Source: Streptomyces sp. HUAS CB01 (GTDB lineage Bacteria > Actinomycetota > Actinomycetes > Streptomycetales > Streptomycetaceae). Taken from it: a DNA stretch of 64,000 nt. Location of the stretch: NCBI RefSeq assembly GCF_030406905.1, contig NZ_CP129137.1, positions 5,600,001 to 5,664,000 on the forward strand, in the 5' to 3' direction. The position numbers were made by a program, and so were the translations under genes. The notes under the pieces are model-generated. The model was not told where the DNA came from, did no database searches, and worked only from the letters and a program-made list of their open reading frames with translations. Shown piece by piece: positions 8,427 to 16,619 of this stretch (its first letter is position 1; every line of letters begins with the position of its first letter).

Positions 8427-11400
8427 CTAACGCTCCTGCTGGTGAGTGGGGCCGACGTTGTAGCTGCCGGTGTTTCCGGAGCCGCCCGCCTGACGACCCT
8501 GCTGGATGCCCCGACGGAGGTTGGTCAGCCGGCCCCGCACGTCGTCCGGCGCACGGGAGACCTGCGGACCGCTGTGGTGGGCCTGTTCCTGAGCGGTTCC
8601 CGGCACGAGGTTGGCGCGCGGGACCCGTCGGGGCAGACCGGAGGTGGTGACACCGCCGGCCGCGGGCTTGCGGACCCGCTCGGCCTGGCGCACCAGCTCG
8701 TCGTTGGGCGAGGTCCGCCAGGAGGCGGCACCCGCGTTGTGCTGGCCGCCCTGACCCTGCTGGCCCTGGCCGGCCGCGGGACGGCGCGGCGGGCCCGACG
8801 GGGCGGTACGCCCGGCCGACGGCTGCTGCTGCGCGGCCGGGGGCTGTGCGACACCGTTCGCCCCGCCGCCCTGGTTCTGGTGGAACCAGTTCGTCTCCAG
8901 CGTGTCGTACAGCGGTGTACGGCCGTCGCCGGGACCGGAGGCCGGAGGAAGCGCCTCTGGCTGCGGCTGCGCGGGCAGGCTGCCCACGGCAGGACGCGGC
9001 GCACCGAAGTCGGCACCGCCCTGGCGCGGACGGGGCGCTGCGGGGCGGCCCTGGCCCTGGCCCGCGGCGGGCGGACGCGGGGCATTGAAGTCGGGCCGCG
9101 CGAACTGCTCGGTGGCCGCGGGGTCCTGGGCCTGCGGACGACCGCCGAGGCCGTCGCCACGGGCGGCACCGGGCCGACCGTACTGGCCGGTCGACTCGGG
9201 GTCCTCGTGGCCGCGCGGCGCGTCCTGGGCGGAACGCTGCTGCTCGCCGCCCCAGCCGGCGGGCTGCGGGTGCTGCTGCCGACCACCGTTGCCCGGCAGT
9301 TCGGCGCGCGGGCCGCCGGCCGTCGGCTGCTGGTGGCCGGCGTTGCCGGGCTGTGCGGGACGGCCCGGGGTGCGGCCGCGGTCCTGCGCGCCCGGTCCGG
9401 CCGGACGGCCGCGCCCGGCATCGGCACCGAACGCGCCGGCGGGAGAGCCGCCCTGACGGGAGAAGTCCTGCTGAGCGGGATCCTGGCCCGGACCGCCCTG
9501 CTGCGGACCGCCCTGGAACGCACCGCCGTCACGGCCGGGAAGCGCCGCACGCGGAGCCGATCCGCCACCGACCTGCCCGCGCTGTCCGCCGGGAGCGGGG
9601 CGGCCGCCGGAGGGACCGGTGCCGAGACCGGGGCGTCCGCCGCCGGCCGCACCGGGCCCACCGGTCAGACCCCGGCCGCCGCCGGCACCCGCGGGAGCCT
9701 GCGGGGCGCCGTTCTGCCCGCCCGGACCGGGCTTGCCCGGCGCCTTCTTGCCGCCGTGGGCGACGTCGACGGGGAGCATGACCAGCGCGGTCGTACCACC
9801 GGAGTCGGAGGGGCGGAGCTGGATGCGGATGCCGTGCCGCAGGGACAGGCGGCCGACCACGAACAGACCCATGCGGCGGGACACGGAGACGTCCACGGTG
9901 GGCGGCGACGCCAGCCGCTCGTTGATCGCGGCGAGGTCCTCGGGGGAGAGGCCGATGCCGGTGTCGTGGATCTCGACGAGCACGCGGCCGTCGGGCAGGG
10001 CGTGACCGGTCACGCGGACCTTGGTCTGCGGCGAGGAGAACGACGTCGCGTTCTCCAGCAGCTCCGCGAGGAGGTGCACGAGGTCGTTGACGACGCGGCC
10101 GGCGACATCGGTCGCCGGCACGGACGCCAGCTCGATGCGCTCGTACTGCTCCACCTCGGAGGCGGCGGCACGGAGCACGTCGACCAGGGGGACCGGCCGG
10201 GTCCAGCGGCGGCCGGGCTCCTCGCCCGCGAGGACGAGGAGGTTCTCGCCGTTACGGCGCATACGGGTCGCGAGGTGGTCCAGCTTGAAGAGGGAGGACA
10301 GCTGGTCCGGATCGGCCTCGCGGGACTCCAGTTCGGAGATCAGCGACAGCTGACGCTGGATGAGACCCTGCGAACGACGCGAGAGGTTCGTGAACATCGC
10401 GTTGACGTTGCCTCGCAGGAGGGCCTGCTCGGCCGCGAGGCGGACCGCCTCGCGGTGCACGTCGTCGAAGGCCGCGGCCACCTTTCCGATCTCGTCCCGG
10501 GAGTGCACACCGACGGACTCGACCGTGGTGTCCACGTCCTGCGGGTCGGCCTCGGACAGCTGCTTGACCAGCTCGGGCAGGCGGTCCTGGGCGACCTTGG
10601 TCGCGGTGTCCTGCAGCCTGCGCAGCGAGCGGATCATGGACCGGGCGACGACGAAGGCGCCGACGAGCGACACACCGAGCACCAGCAGGATGAGCGCACC
10701 GTTGATGATGGCGTCCTGCTGCGACTCCTGCTTGAGCTCGCGGGCCTTGCTCTCCATCTCACCGAGAAGCGTCTTCTCGATGGTGTTCATCGCGTCGATC
10801 TTGGTGTCGGCCTGGTCGGTCCAGTCCTTGTAACCGCGGCGCTCGGCGCTGGCGAGACCGCTGGGGCGGCTGAGCACGCGGATGGCGTAGCCGTTCGCCT
10901 CCTCGATCTCGGAGTTGCCGTCCACCAGCGGTGCGGTCAGCTCCTCGGCGTTGCCGCCGAGGGAGGCGTAGATGCGCTTGAACGAGGCGAGGGCCTGCTT
11001 CTCGTTCTCGGCCGCGTCGTCGCCGGTGAGGCGGTCGTTCTCGCTCATGTCACCGGCGGTCTTGGCGTTGGCCGGGAGGGCGGCCGCGATGATCGCGCGC
11101 TGGATCGACGCGTACTCCTTGGCGGCGGAGAAGGCCGCCAGGGCGCGGGTGCGCTTGATCATCTCGGGGTTGTTGGTCGCCTGTGCCATGTCCTGGGACA
11201 GGGTGAGCAGCGATGTGATCAGCCGGTTGTACCGGTTGACCGTCTGGGTGGTCGAGTCCTCGCTGTCGTAGGCGGTGCCCCGGATCTTGGCGATCGTCGT
11301 GACCTGCTGGGCGATCTGGCTGACGTTGGCGTGGATGCTCTCCAGCGCCTCGTCGCCCGAGGTGTCGCCGATGTCCACGGCCGCGGCGAGGAAGGACTCC

Positions 11401-11900
11401 CGGCGGCGGTCCGTCTCCCTGCGGGGCTGGGTGACCTCGAAGGCGTTGACGTTGCCGTTGTTCGCCAGCGGGCCGGCCGCGTGGTCGCGCTCCTCCTGGA
11501 GCGCCTCGGCGAGGGCCGTGGCCTCCTTGGTGAGCTTGGTCAGCAGCTGCATGTGGTCCAGCTGCTCGATGTCGCTCATCGACTCGTTGATACGCAGACC
11601 ACCCAGGGTGGTCGCCGCGACAACGGGGAGCGCGAGCAGGGAGACCAGCCGGGTGCTGATGCGCCAGTTGCGCAGGGCGATACGGGAGCCCGTGTCGGAA
11701 GGGCCCTTGCCCTTGGCCTTGGGCCGGTCCGCCGGCTCCGCGGCGGAGGCGGCGCCGGGGCGCGCCCCGCGGTCCCCGCTGTCACCCGCCGGACCCTGGT
11801 TCTGGGTGTGCTGGGGCGAGGGGCCGCGGTCGCTCGCGCCGCGCGGCTCCTGTTCAGCGGCAGCTTCCCCTTGGCCCTGGCGGGCCTGGGGACGCCCCAT
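8427..11900 (-). CDS. cvnA: Conservon sensor histidine kinase-like protein CvnA (copy 2)
   Basis: A 1157-residue sensor. ATG at 11900 is preferred because GAGGG sits six bases upstream; GTG at 11927 has no clear ribosome site. The layout matches copy 1: basic N-terminus, membrane segment (LVSLLALPVVAATTLGGL), extracytoplasmic NIT-like helical region, second membrane segment (IINGALILLVLGVSLVGAF), then LDHLATRMRRNGENLLVLAG, ELLENATSFSSP and DTGIGL. The kinase core is close to copy 1, but the sensing region is clearly different. The long C-terminal tail is Gly/Pro/Gln/Ala-rich rather than Tyr/Asn-rich. This suggests two sensors with distinct inputs feeding nearly identical downstream partners. 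Confidence 0.9.
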   Translation of the reverse strand: MGRPQARQGQGEAAAEQEPRGASDRGPSPQHTQNQGPAGDSGDRGARPGAASAAEPADRPKAKGKGPSDTGSRIALRNWRISTRLVSLLALPVVAATTLGGLRINESMSDIEQLDHMQLLTKLTKEATALAEALQEERDHAAGPLANNGNVNAFEVTQPRRETDRRRESFLAAAVDIGDTSGDEALESIHANVSQIAQQVTTIAKIRGTAYDSEDSTTQTVNRYNRLITSLLTLSQDMAQATNNPEMIKRTRALAAFSAAKEYASIQRAIIAAALPANAKTAGDMSENDRLTGDDAAENEKQALASFKRIYASLGGNAEELTAPLVDGNSEIEEANGYAIRVLSRPSGLASAERRGYKDWTDQADTKIDAMNTIEKTLLGEMESKARELKQESQQDAIINGALILLVLGVSLVGAFVVARSMIRSLRRLQDTATKVAQDRLPELVKQLSEADPQDVDTTVESVGVHSRDEIGKVAAAFDDVHREAVRLAAEQALLRGNVNAMFTNLSRRSQGLIQRQLSLISELESREADPDQLSSLFKLDHLATRMRRNGENLLVLAGEEPGRRWTRPVPLVDVLRAAASEVEQYERIELASVPATDVAGRVVNDLVHLLAELLENATSFSSPQTKVRVTGHALPDGRVLVEIHDTGIGLSPEDLAAINERLASPPTVDVSVSRRMGLFVVGRLSLRHGIRIQLRPSDSGGTTALVMLPVDVAHGGKKAPGKPGPGGQNGAPQAPAGAGGGRGLTGGPGAAGGGRPGLGTGPSGGRPAPGGQRGQVGGGSAPRAALPGRDGGAFQGGPQQGGPGQDPAQQDFSRQGGSPAGAFGADAGRGRPAGPGAQDRGRTPGRPAQPGNAGHQQPTAGGPRAELPGNGGRQQHPQPAGWGGEQQRSAQDAPRGHEDPESTGQYGRPGAARGDGLGGRPQAQDPAATEQFARPDFNAPRPPAAGQGQGRPAAPRPRQGGADFGAPRPAVGSLPAQPQPEALPPASGPGDGRTPLYDTLETNWFHQNQGGGANGVAQPPAAQQQPSAGRTAPSGPPRRPAAGQGQQGQGGQHNAGAASWRTSPNDELVRQAERVRKPAAGGVTTSGLPRRVPRANLVPGTAQEQAHHSGPQVSRAPDDVRGRLTNLRRGIQQGRQAGGSGNTGSYNVGPTHQQER

Positions 11901-12460
11901 GCCATCCCTCTTGAAACGTCCCTGCACTAGCGTCGCAACCTCTGGACCAGGCGTCCCCCGTGGAACGGAAGGACGGTGTCGGCGTCATAGGGGCGGTGGA
12001 GGCGCCCCCAGGTGGTCGTGGCCGGCGCTCTCCCCCTTCCCGCCGCCACTCGGCGCTGCGTTGCGCCACCTGCGCGCCGGTAGGAAACCCGCGGCGGTGC
12101 GTGGAATTCCAGCACAGTGCCGGATCTCCAACAAGGGCCGTGTACCGGCCTGTGACCTGAGTGACACGTTGTGAGCATGACGTCACGAGACGTAGAAAGT
12201 GATCGCGGAGGAATCGGGCGTTTATTCACGAGTCGCTTACGGGTGGGGGGTGTCCCAGTCGCGATGATCAGGAGCGGAATGGCGCATTCAGGTGTGCAAT
12301 GTCCGTTTCTGAACGCGGGTTTGGCTGACCGGAATGACGGAATTGCCCTTCGGGTCGTGAGCAAACTCACACGTAGATCGTTGGCTCTTCCATGCTTTCG
12401 CAGGGATATCGCTGTTTAGCCTGACGCTTTACAAGCACCGGCACACTGACTAGGCGAGCG
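11901..12460. promoter_or_regulatory. Non-coding interval between the second conservon and a small gene
   Basis: These 560 bp hold the divergent promoters of the minus-strand conservon and the plus-strand small gene. From about 12,170 the base composition is distinctly more A/T-rich than in coding DNA. A TGACGTCA palindrome lies at 12178-12185. The only frame of any length (12171-12419) lacks a ribosome site and Streptomyces codon bias, so I do not call it. TTTACA at 12428 with TAGGCG at 12451 (17-bp spacing) is a weak promoter candidate for the small gene. Confidence 0.4.
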
Positions 12461-12637
12461 ATGAAGACGACGATGATGTTCCGCAACATAGCCAACCCCC
12501 GCCGCACGACCCTGGCGCACCTCGAGGACGCCGGTGAACTGCAGCCGGAGGCGCAGCCGGAACCGTCCGCCGTCCTCCCCGTCCAGACGGCCAACCCCCG
12601 CCGCACGACCCTGGTGGACGCCCCCACGGCTCCGTAA
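12461..12637 (+). CDS. 58-residue protein of unknown function with a duplicated ANPRRTTL motif
   Basis: A short gene outside any family I recognise. The product begins MKTTMMFRNI and carries the octapeptide ANPRRTTL at residues 11-18 and again at 44-51. Between them is an acidic, Pro/Glu/Gln-rich linker (residues 22-37), and the C-terminus is short and hydrophobic. There is no signal peptide, membrane segment or Cys. The first motif is followed by AHLEDA and the second by VDA. GGCGAG lies just before the ATG; GTC/CTG/GCC codon choice is normal for the host. It stands alone between the conservon and the FAH hydrolase gene. A repeated basic core on an acidic carrier would fit a peptide precursor or a scaffold for a dimeric partner, but no processing enzyme is adjacent. 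Confidence 0.6.
   Translation: MKTTMMFRNIANPRRTTLAHLEDAGELQPEAQPEPSAVLPVQTANPRRTTLVDAPTAP
12491..12614 (+). repeat. 25-bp perfect direct repeat inside the 58-residue gene
   Basis: The same 25 bases (GCCAACCCCCGCCGC followed by ACGACCCTGG) occur at 12491-12515 and 12590-12614, 99 bp apart and in the same reading frame. They encode ANPRRTTL. Identical codons in both copies imply a recent duplication or strong constraint at the DNA level. Confidence 0.85.
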
Positions 12638-12717
12638 TACGGCAGGTCGGCCCCGTCCCGCGCGTTAGCCTGGAGCGTCAGACTCCAGCCAGCGGAACAG
12701 AGGGGCGCGAGGCACCC

Positions 12718-13512
12718 GTGCGGATCGCCAGATTCTCCATCGACGGCAATGTCGCCTTCGGCGCGGTCGAGGGCGAGGGAACCGGCGATCCGGCCGGCCT
12801 CGTTCTCGACGTCATCAAGGGCATTCCCTACGGCGACTTCGAGCTCTCGGGCACGAAGATCCCCCTGAGCAAGGTCCGGCTGCTGCCGCCCGTCCTGCCG
12901 AACAAGGTCGTGGCCATCGGCCGCAACTACGCGGAGCACGCGGCGGAACTCGGCAACGAGGTCCCGGAGGCGCCGGTCGCCTTCTTCAAGCCCACCACCT
13001 CGGTGATCGGCACCGGCGACGCGATCGAGTACCCCTCGTTCTCCGACGAGGTGCACTACGAGGCCGAGCTCGCCGTCGTGATCGGCCGGTTGTGCCGCGA
13101 CGTCCCGCGCGACCGGGTCAAGGACGTCATCCTCGGCTACACCTGCGCCAACGACGTCACCGCCCGCGACGCCCAGAAGCGCGAGAAGCAGTGGGCCCGG
13201 GCCAAGGGCTTCGACACCTCCTGCCCGCTGGGCCCCTGGGTGGAGACCGGCATCGGCCTGGCCCGCGCCGGCGACCTCACCATCCAGTGCACGGTCAACG
13301 GCGAGCAGCGCCAGCTGGGGCGCACGAGCGACATGATCCGCTCCATCGAGGACCTGGTCGTCCACATCACCGAGGCCATGACGCTGCTGCCCGGAGACGT
13401 CATCCTCACCGGCACCCCGGCCGGGGTCGGCCCCCTCAACGTCGGCGACGAGGTCGCCGTCACCATCGAAGGCATCGGCACTCTCACCAACAAGGTGATC
13501 AAGCGTGGCTAA
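12718..13512 (+). CDS. Fumarylacetoacetate hydrolase (FAH) family protein
   Basis: A 264-residue member of the FAH superfamily, whose members hydrolyse or decarboxylate small beta-diketo acids using a divalent metal. The metal-binding region shows [15 protein letters not shown], then the E-x-E of [12 protein letters not shown], then [21 protein letters not shown] closes the fold. The single-domain length is typical. GTG is the start, with GAGG six bases upstream. Its stop overlaps the start of gltX by 8 bases, so the two are co-translated. The substrate cannot be read from sequence; fumarylpyruvate or acylpyruvate hydrolase and oxaloacetate decarboxylase are all possible. Confidence 0.88.
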   Translation: MRIARFSIDGNVAFGAVEGEGTGDPAGLVLDVIKGIPYGDFELSGTKIPLSKVRLLPPVLPNKVVAIGRNYAEHAAELGNEVPEAPVAFFKPTTSVIGTGDAIEYPSFSDEVHYEAELAVVIGRLCRDVPRDRVKDVILGYTCANDVTARDAQKREKQWARAKGFDTSCPLGPWVETGIGLARAGDLTIQCTVNGEQRQLGRTSDMIRSIEDLVVHITEAMTLLPGDVILTGTPAGVGPLNVGDEVAVTIEGIGTLTNKVIKRG

Positions 13513-14983
13513 CGCGACCAACGTCCGCGTACGTTTCTGCCCCTCGCCGACCGGCAACCCCCACGTGGGTCTGGTCCGCACCGCCCTGTTCAACTGGGCG
13601 TTCGCCCGGCACCACCAGGGCACCATGGTCTTCCGCATCGAGGACACGGACGCGGCACGCGACTCCGAGGAGTCGTACAACCAGCTGCTCGACTCGCTGC
13701 GCTGGCTCGGGCTCGACTGGGACGAGGGTCCCGAGGTCGGCGGCCCGCACGAGCCGTACCGCCAGTCGCAGCGGATGGACGTCTACCGTGACGTCGCCGA
13801 GAAGCTGCTGGCCGGCGGGTACGCCTACCGCTGCTACTGCACCGTCACCGAACTGGACGAGCGCCGCGAGGCGGCCCGCGCCGCCGGCAGGCCCTCCGGC
13901 TACGACGGCCACTGCCGCGACCTGTCCGACGAGCAGAAGGCCGCCTACGAGCGCGAGGGCCGCGAGTCGATCGTCCGCTTCCGGATGCCCGACGAGCCGA
14001 TCACCTTCACGGACCTGGTCCGCGGCGAGCTCACCTTCACCCCGGACAACGTGCCGGACTACGGCATCGTCCGGGCCAACGGCGCGCCGCTCTACACGCT
14101 GGTGAACCCGGTCGACGACGCGCTGATGGACATCACCCACGTGCTGCGCGGCGAGGACCTGCTGTCCTCCACCCCGCGCCAGATCGCGCTCTACAAGGCG
14201 CTGATCGAGCTCGGCGTCGCCCATCGGATCCCGGAGTTCGGACACCTGCCGTACGTCATGGGCGAGGGCAACAAGAAGCTCTCCAAGCGCGACCCGCAGG
14301 CGTCCCTGAACCTCTACCGGGAGCGCGGGTTCCTGCCGGAGGGCCTGCTCAACTACCTCTCCCTGCTCGGCTGGTCGTTCTCCGCGGACCAGGACGTCTT
14401 CTCCGTCGCCGAGATGGTCGGGAAGTTCGACATCGCGGACGTCAACGCCAACCCGGCCCGCTTCGACCTCAAGAAGGCCGAGGCGATCAACGCGGACCAC
14501 ATCCGCCGGCTGGACGTGAAGGCGTTCGCCGAGGCCTGCGAGCCCTGGCTGCGGGCCCCGCACGCCAACTGGGAGCCCGAGGGCTTCGACCAGTCCGCGT
14601 GGGAGGCCATCGCCCCGTACGCCCAGACCCGGCTGACGGTCCTCTCCGACATCACCGCGAACGTCGACTTCCTGTTCCGCGAGGAGCCGGTCGAGGACGA
14701 GGCGTCCTGGCAGAAGGCGATGAAGGAGGGCTCCGACGCCCTGCTGCGCACGGCCCGCGAGAAGCTCGCGGCCGCCGACTGGGCCGCCCCGGAGGCGCTG
14801 AAGGACGCGGTCCTGGCCGCGGGCGAGGAGCACGGCCTCAAGCTCGGCAAGGCCCAGGCCCCGGTCCGCGTCGCGGTCACCGGCCGCACGGTGGGCCTGC
14901 CGCTCTTCGAGTCGCTGCAGATCCTGGGCCGCGAGAAGTCGCTGGCGCGCATCGACGCGGCACTGGAGAAGCTCGGGGCGTGA
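13505..14983 (+). CDS. gltX: Glutamyl-tRNA synthetase
   Basis: A 492-residue class I aminoacyl-tRNA synthetase charging tRNA with glutamate. The HIGH-type signature appears as [11 protein letters not shown] (residues 13-23) and the KMSKS equivalent as KKLSKRD (about 257-263). Actinobacteria generally use a non-discriminating GltX that also glutamylates tRNA-Gln, with GatCAB completing Gln-tRNA; I infer that here. The location just upstream of three tRNA-Glu and two tRNA-Gln genes is consistent. The GTG start lies inside the FAH gene and the overlap implies coupling. A strong hairpin follows. Confidence 0.96.
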   Translation: MANATNVRVRFCPSPTGNPHVGLVRTALFNWAFARHHQGTMVFRIEDTDAARDSEESYNQLLDSLRWLGLDWDEGPEVGGPHEPYRQSQRMDVYRDVAEKLLAGGYAYRCYCTVTELDERREAARAAGRPSGYDGHCRDLSDEQKAAYEREGRESIVRFRMPDEPITFTDLVRGELTFTPDNVPDYGIVRANGAPLYTLVNPVDDALMDITHVLRGEDLLSSTPRQIALYKALIELGVAHRIPEFGHLPYVMGEGNKKLSKRDPQASLNLYRERGFLPEGLLNYLSLLGWSFSADQDVFSVAEMVGKFDIADVNANPARFDLKKAEAINADHIRRLDVKAFAEACEPWLRAPHANWEPEGFDQSAWEAIAPYAQTRLTVLSDITANVDFLFREEPVEDEASWQKAMKEGSDALLRTAREKLAAADWAAPEALKDAVLAAGEEHGLKLGKAQAPVRVAVTGRTVGLPLFESLQILGREKSLARIDAALEKLGA

Positions 14984-15000
14984 CCCGTCCCCCGACCCCC

Positions 15001-15033
15001 GGAGGGGCGGCAGCCACCGGCTGCCGCCCCTCC
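15001..15033 (+). terminator. Terminator after gltX
   Basis: A perfect 15-bp stem (GGAGGGGCGGCAGCC with its complement) around an ACC loop, 17 bp after the gltX stop. Confidence 0.85.
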
Positions 15034-15215
15034 GTCGTCTCCCGGCGCCGCGTTCGCCGGAGCCTGCTCCCGGCGACCCTCGATCCCCGTGGCCGCTCCG
15101 CGGGTCGGCGCCCCGTCGCCGGCCCGGAGGCGGCGTCGTCGGGGGCGGCCCGCCGGGCGAGGTCCGCCCCGTCGCCCACGGAGAGCCCGTCACCCCTTCG
15201 GCGTAGCCTCGGACC

Positions 15216-15938
15216 ATGCCGATCCGAGCCGTCCTGTGGGACATCGACGACACGATCTTCGACTACGCCGGGGCCGACCGCACCGGCATGGAGCGGCACC
15301 TCCTGGCAGAGGGCCTGGCCGGGGCCCACGAGTCCGTCGACCAGGCCCTCGCCCGCTGGAAGGAGCTCACCCGGATCCACTGGCGGCGCTTCGAGGCCGG
15401 CGGGGTGGACTTCGAGGCCCAGCGACGCGACCGGGTCCGGGACTTCCTCGGGGCACCGACCATGAGCGATGCCCGGGCGGAGGAGTGGTTCGCCCGCTAC
15501 GTCACCCACTACGAGGCCGCCTGGCAGCTGTTCCCCGACACCGTGCCGGTGCTGGACCGGCTGGCGACGGGGTTCCGGCACGGTGTGCTCTCGAACTCCT
15601 CCCTCCGCAACCAGCACCGCAAGCTCACCCTGCTGGGCGTGCGCGACCGTTTCGAGGCGGTCGTGTGCGCGGCCGAGCTGGGTGTCGCCAAGCCCCAGGC
15701 CGCCGCCTTCCACGCCGCCTGCGAGGCCCTCCGGCTGCCGCCGGAGGAGGTGGCGTACGTCGGCGACCACCCGGACATCGACGCGGAGGGGGCCGTCGCC
15801 GCCGGTCTGACCGGCATCTGGCTCGACCGCGGCGGGCTGGGGGGCAGGCCGGAGCTGATCCGGATCACCGGTCTCGCGGAGCTGCCCGCTCTGCTGCGGG
15901 CGGATACCCGTTTTGGAGCGCCGTCCTCCTTCAGGTAA
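15216..15938 (+). CDS. HAD-family hydrolase
   Basis: A 240-residue haloacid dehalogenase-like phosphatase. Motif I is WDIDDTIFD with nucleophile Asp9 and acid/base Asp11; motif II is in VLSNSS; motif III Lys is in GVAKPQAAAF; motif IV is YVGDHPDIDAEGA. A helical cap lies between residues 20 and 95. The fold resembles phosphoglycolate phosphatase and pyrimidine nucleotidase relatives, so a small phosphorylated metabolite is the likely substrate. ATG at 15216 has no clear ribosome site, and TAGCCT sits a few bases upstream, so the mRNA may be leaderless. The stop overlaps the putative tRNA promoter. Confidence 0.88.
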   Translation: MPIRAVLWDIDDTIFDYAGADRTGMERHLLAEGLAGAHESVDQALARWKELTRIHWRRFEAGGVDFEAQRRDRVRDFLGAPTMSDARAEEWFARYVTHYEAAWQLFPDTVPVLDRLATGFRHGVLSNSSLRNQHRKLTLLGVRDRFEAVVCAAELGVAKPQAAAFHAACEALRLPPEEVAYVGDHPDIDAEGAVAAGLTGIWLDRGGLGGRPELIRITGLAELPALLRADTRFGAPSSFR

Positions 15939-15941
15939 TGT
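15913..15941 (+). promoter_or_regulatory. Probable promoter of the tRNA array
   Basis: TTGGAG and TAATGT are spaced by 17 bp, a good vegetative-type match. The -10 overlaps the stop codon of the HAD gene, and the first tRNA begins about 82 bp beyond the predicted start site. Confidence 0.45.
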
Positions 15942-16002
15942 TCTTCCTGCGCCGAGGGGATCGGGCCGAAAGGCCGGAACCGGAAGCGCACAACCTGAAC
16001 AA

Positions 16003-16020
16003 AACCCCCCTAGGGGGGTT
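16003..16020. repeat. Perfect palindrome upstream of the first tRNA
   Basis: AACCCCCCTAGGGGGGTT ends nine bases before the first tRNA-Gln. It could be a terminator of the HAD gene, an RNA hairpin in the tRNA precursor leader that sets processing, or a protein site. Confidence 0.6.
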
Positions 16021-16029
16021 GAGTTTTGG

Positions 16030-16101
16030 TGGCCTATGGTGTAATTGGCAGCACGACTGATTCTGGTTCAGTTAGTCTAGGTTCGAGTCCTGGTAGGCCA
16101 G
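16030..16101 (+). tRNA. tRNA-Gln (CTG)
   Basis: A full cloverleaf: acceptor TGGCCTA/TAGGCCA, anticodon stem ACTGA/TCAGT around the CTG anticodon at 16063-16065, and T-arm GTTCGAGTCC. The CCA is not encoded. It is the first gene of the array. Confidence 0.95.
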
Positions 16102-16122
16102 CTCGCAGAGCTCATCTGCAAA

Positions 16123-16195
16123 GCCCCCGTTGTGTAGCGGCCTAGCACGCTGCCCTCTCAAGGCAGTAGCGCCGGTTCGAATCCGGTCGGGGGTA
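16123..16195 (+). tRNA. tRNA-Glu (CTC), copy 1
   Basis: Acceptor GCCCCCG/CGGGGGT, anticodon loop CTCTCAA giving CTC, T-arm CCGGTTCGAATCCGG. The anticodon stem is CTGCC/GGCAG, whereas the other two copies have CCGCC/GGCGG. Confidence 0.95.
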
Positions 16196-16250
16196 CAGAT
16201 CCTTCCCGCGAGATCGCCCGGGTCGCTCCCGGCGGTCTCGTAGTGACAAA

Positions 16251-16270
16251 CACCCGGCTTTCGTCGGGTG
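16251..16270 (+). terminator. Hairpin between tRNA-Glu copies 1 and 2
   Basis: CACCCG and CGGGTG enclose an eight-base loop in the 88-bp spacer. It may attenuate transcription or serve as a processing signal within the array. Confidence 0.4.
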
Positions 16271-16283
16271 GGGATCGCCCAGG

Positions 16284-16356
16284 GCCCCCGTTGTGTAGCG
16301 GCCTAGCACGCCGCCCTCTCAAGGCGGTAGCGCCGGTTCGAATCCGGTCGGGGGTA
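16284..16356 (+). tRNA. tRNA-Glu (CTC), copy 2
   Basis: The same cloverleaf as copy 1, with a compensatory change of one anticodon-stem pair (CCGCC/GGCGG). Confidence 0.95.
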
Positions 16357-16377
16357 CCAACTGGTCTAAACCACCAG

Positions 16378-16449
16378 TGGCCTATGGTGTAATTGGCAGC
16401 ACGACTGATTCTGGTTCAGTTAGTCTTGGTTCGAGTCCAGGTAGGCCAG
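16378..16449 (+). tRNA. tRNA-Gln (CTG), copy 2
   Basis: Matches the first tRNA-Gln except in the variable and T-arm region, where TAGTCTTGGTTCGAGTCCAG replaces the first copy's TAGTCTAGGTTCGAGTCCTG. The change preserves T-stem pairing. Confidence 0.95.
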
Positions 16450-16477
16450 CTGATCCGCTTCGATGGATCAAGATCTT

Positions 16478-16550
16478 GCCCCCGTTGTGTAGCGGCCTAG
16501 CACGCCGCCCTCTCAAGGCGGTAGCGCCGGTTCGAATCCGGTCGGGGGTA
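16478..16550 (+). tRNA. tRNA-Glu (CTC), copy 3
   Basis: Identical to tRNA-Glu copy 2 and the last gene of the array. It ends seven bases before the terminator. Confidence 0.95.
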
Positions 16551-16556
16551 CGTGAC

Positions 16557-16590
16557 GAAGAGGCCCTCCCCAGTAGGGGAGGGCCTCTTC
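16557..16590. terminator. Terminator of the tRNA array
   Basis: A 15-bp perfect stem (GAAGAGGCCCTCCCC with its complement) around AGTA. It also lies 30 bp beyond the stop of the convergent MerR-type gene. Confidence 0.85.
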
Positions 16591-16619
16591 GCGTGTACGG
16601 CGCGGTCTCCGCTCCGCGG

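Noticed and set aside
8007..11930. 1307-codon frame opposite the second cvnA
   Set aside because: Same reason: a compositional shadow without ribosome site or recognisable domains.
12171..12419. 82-codon frame upstream of the small double-motif gene
   Set aside because: No ribosome site, atypical third-position composition, and it lies in the A/T-richer promoter interval.
16030..16550. tRNA array as an integration site of a mobile element
   Set aside because: No integrase, no direct repeat of a tRNA 3' end outside the array, and flanking genes are core genes.
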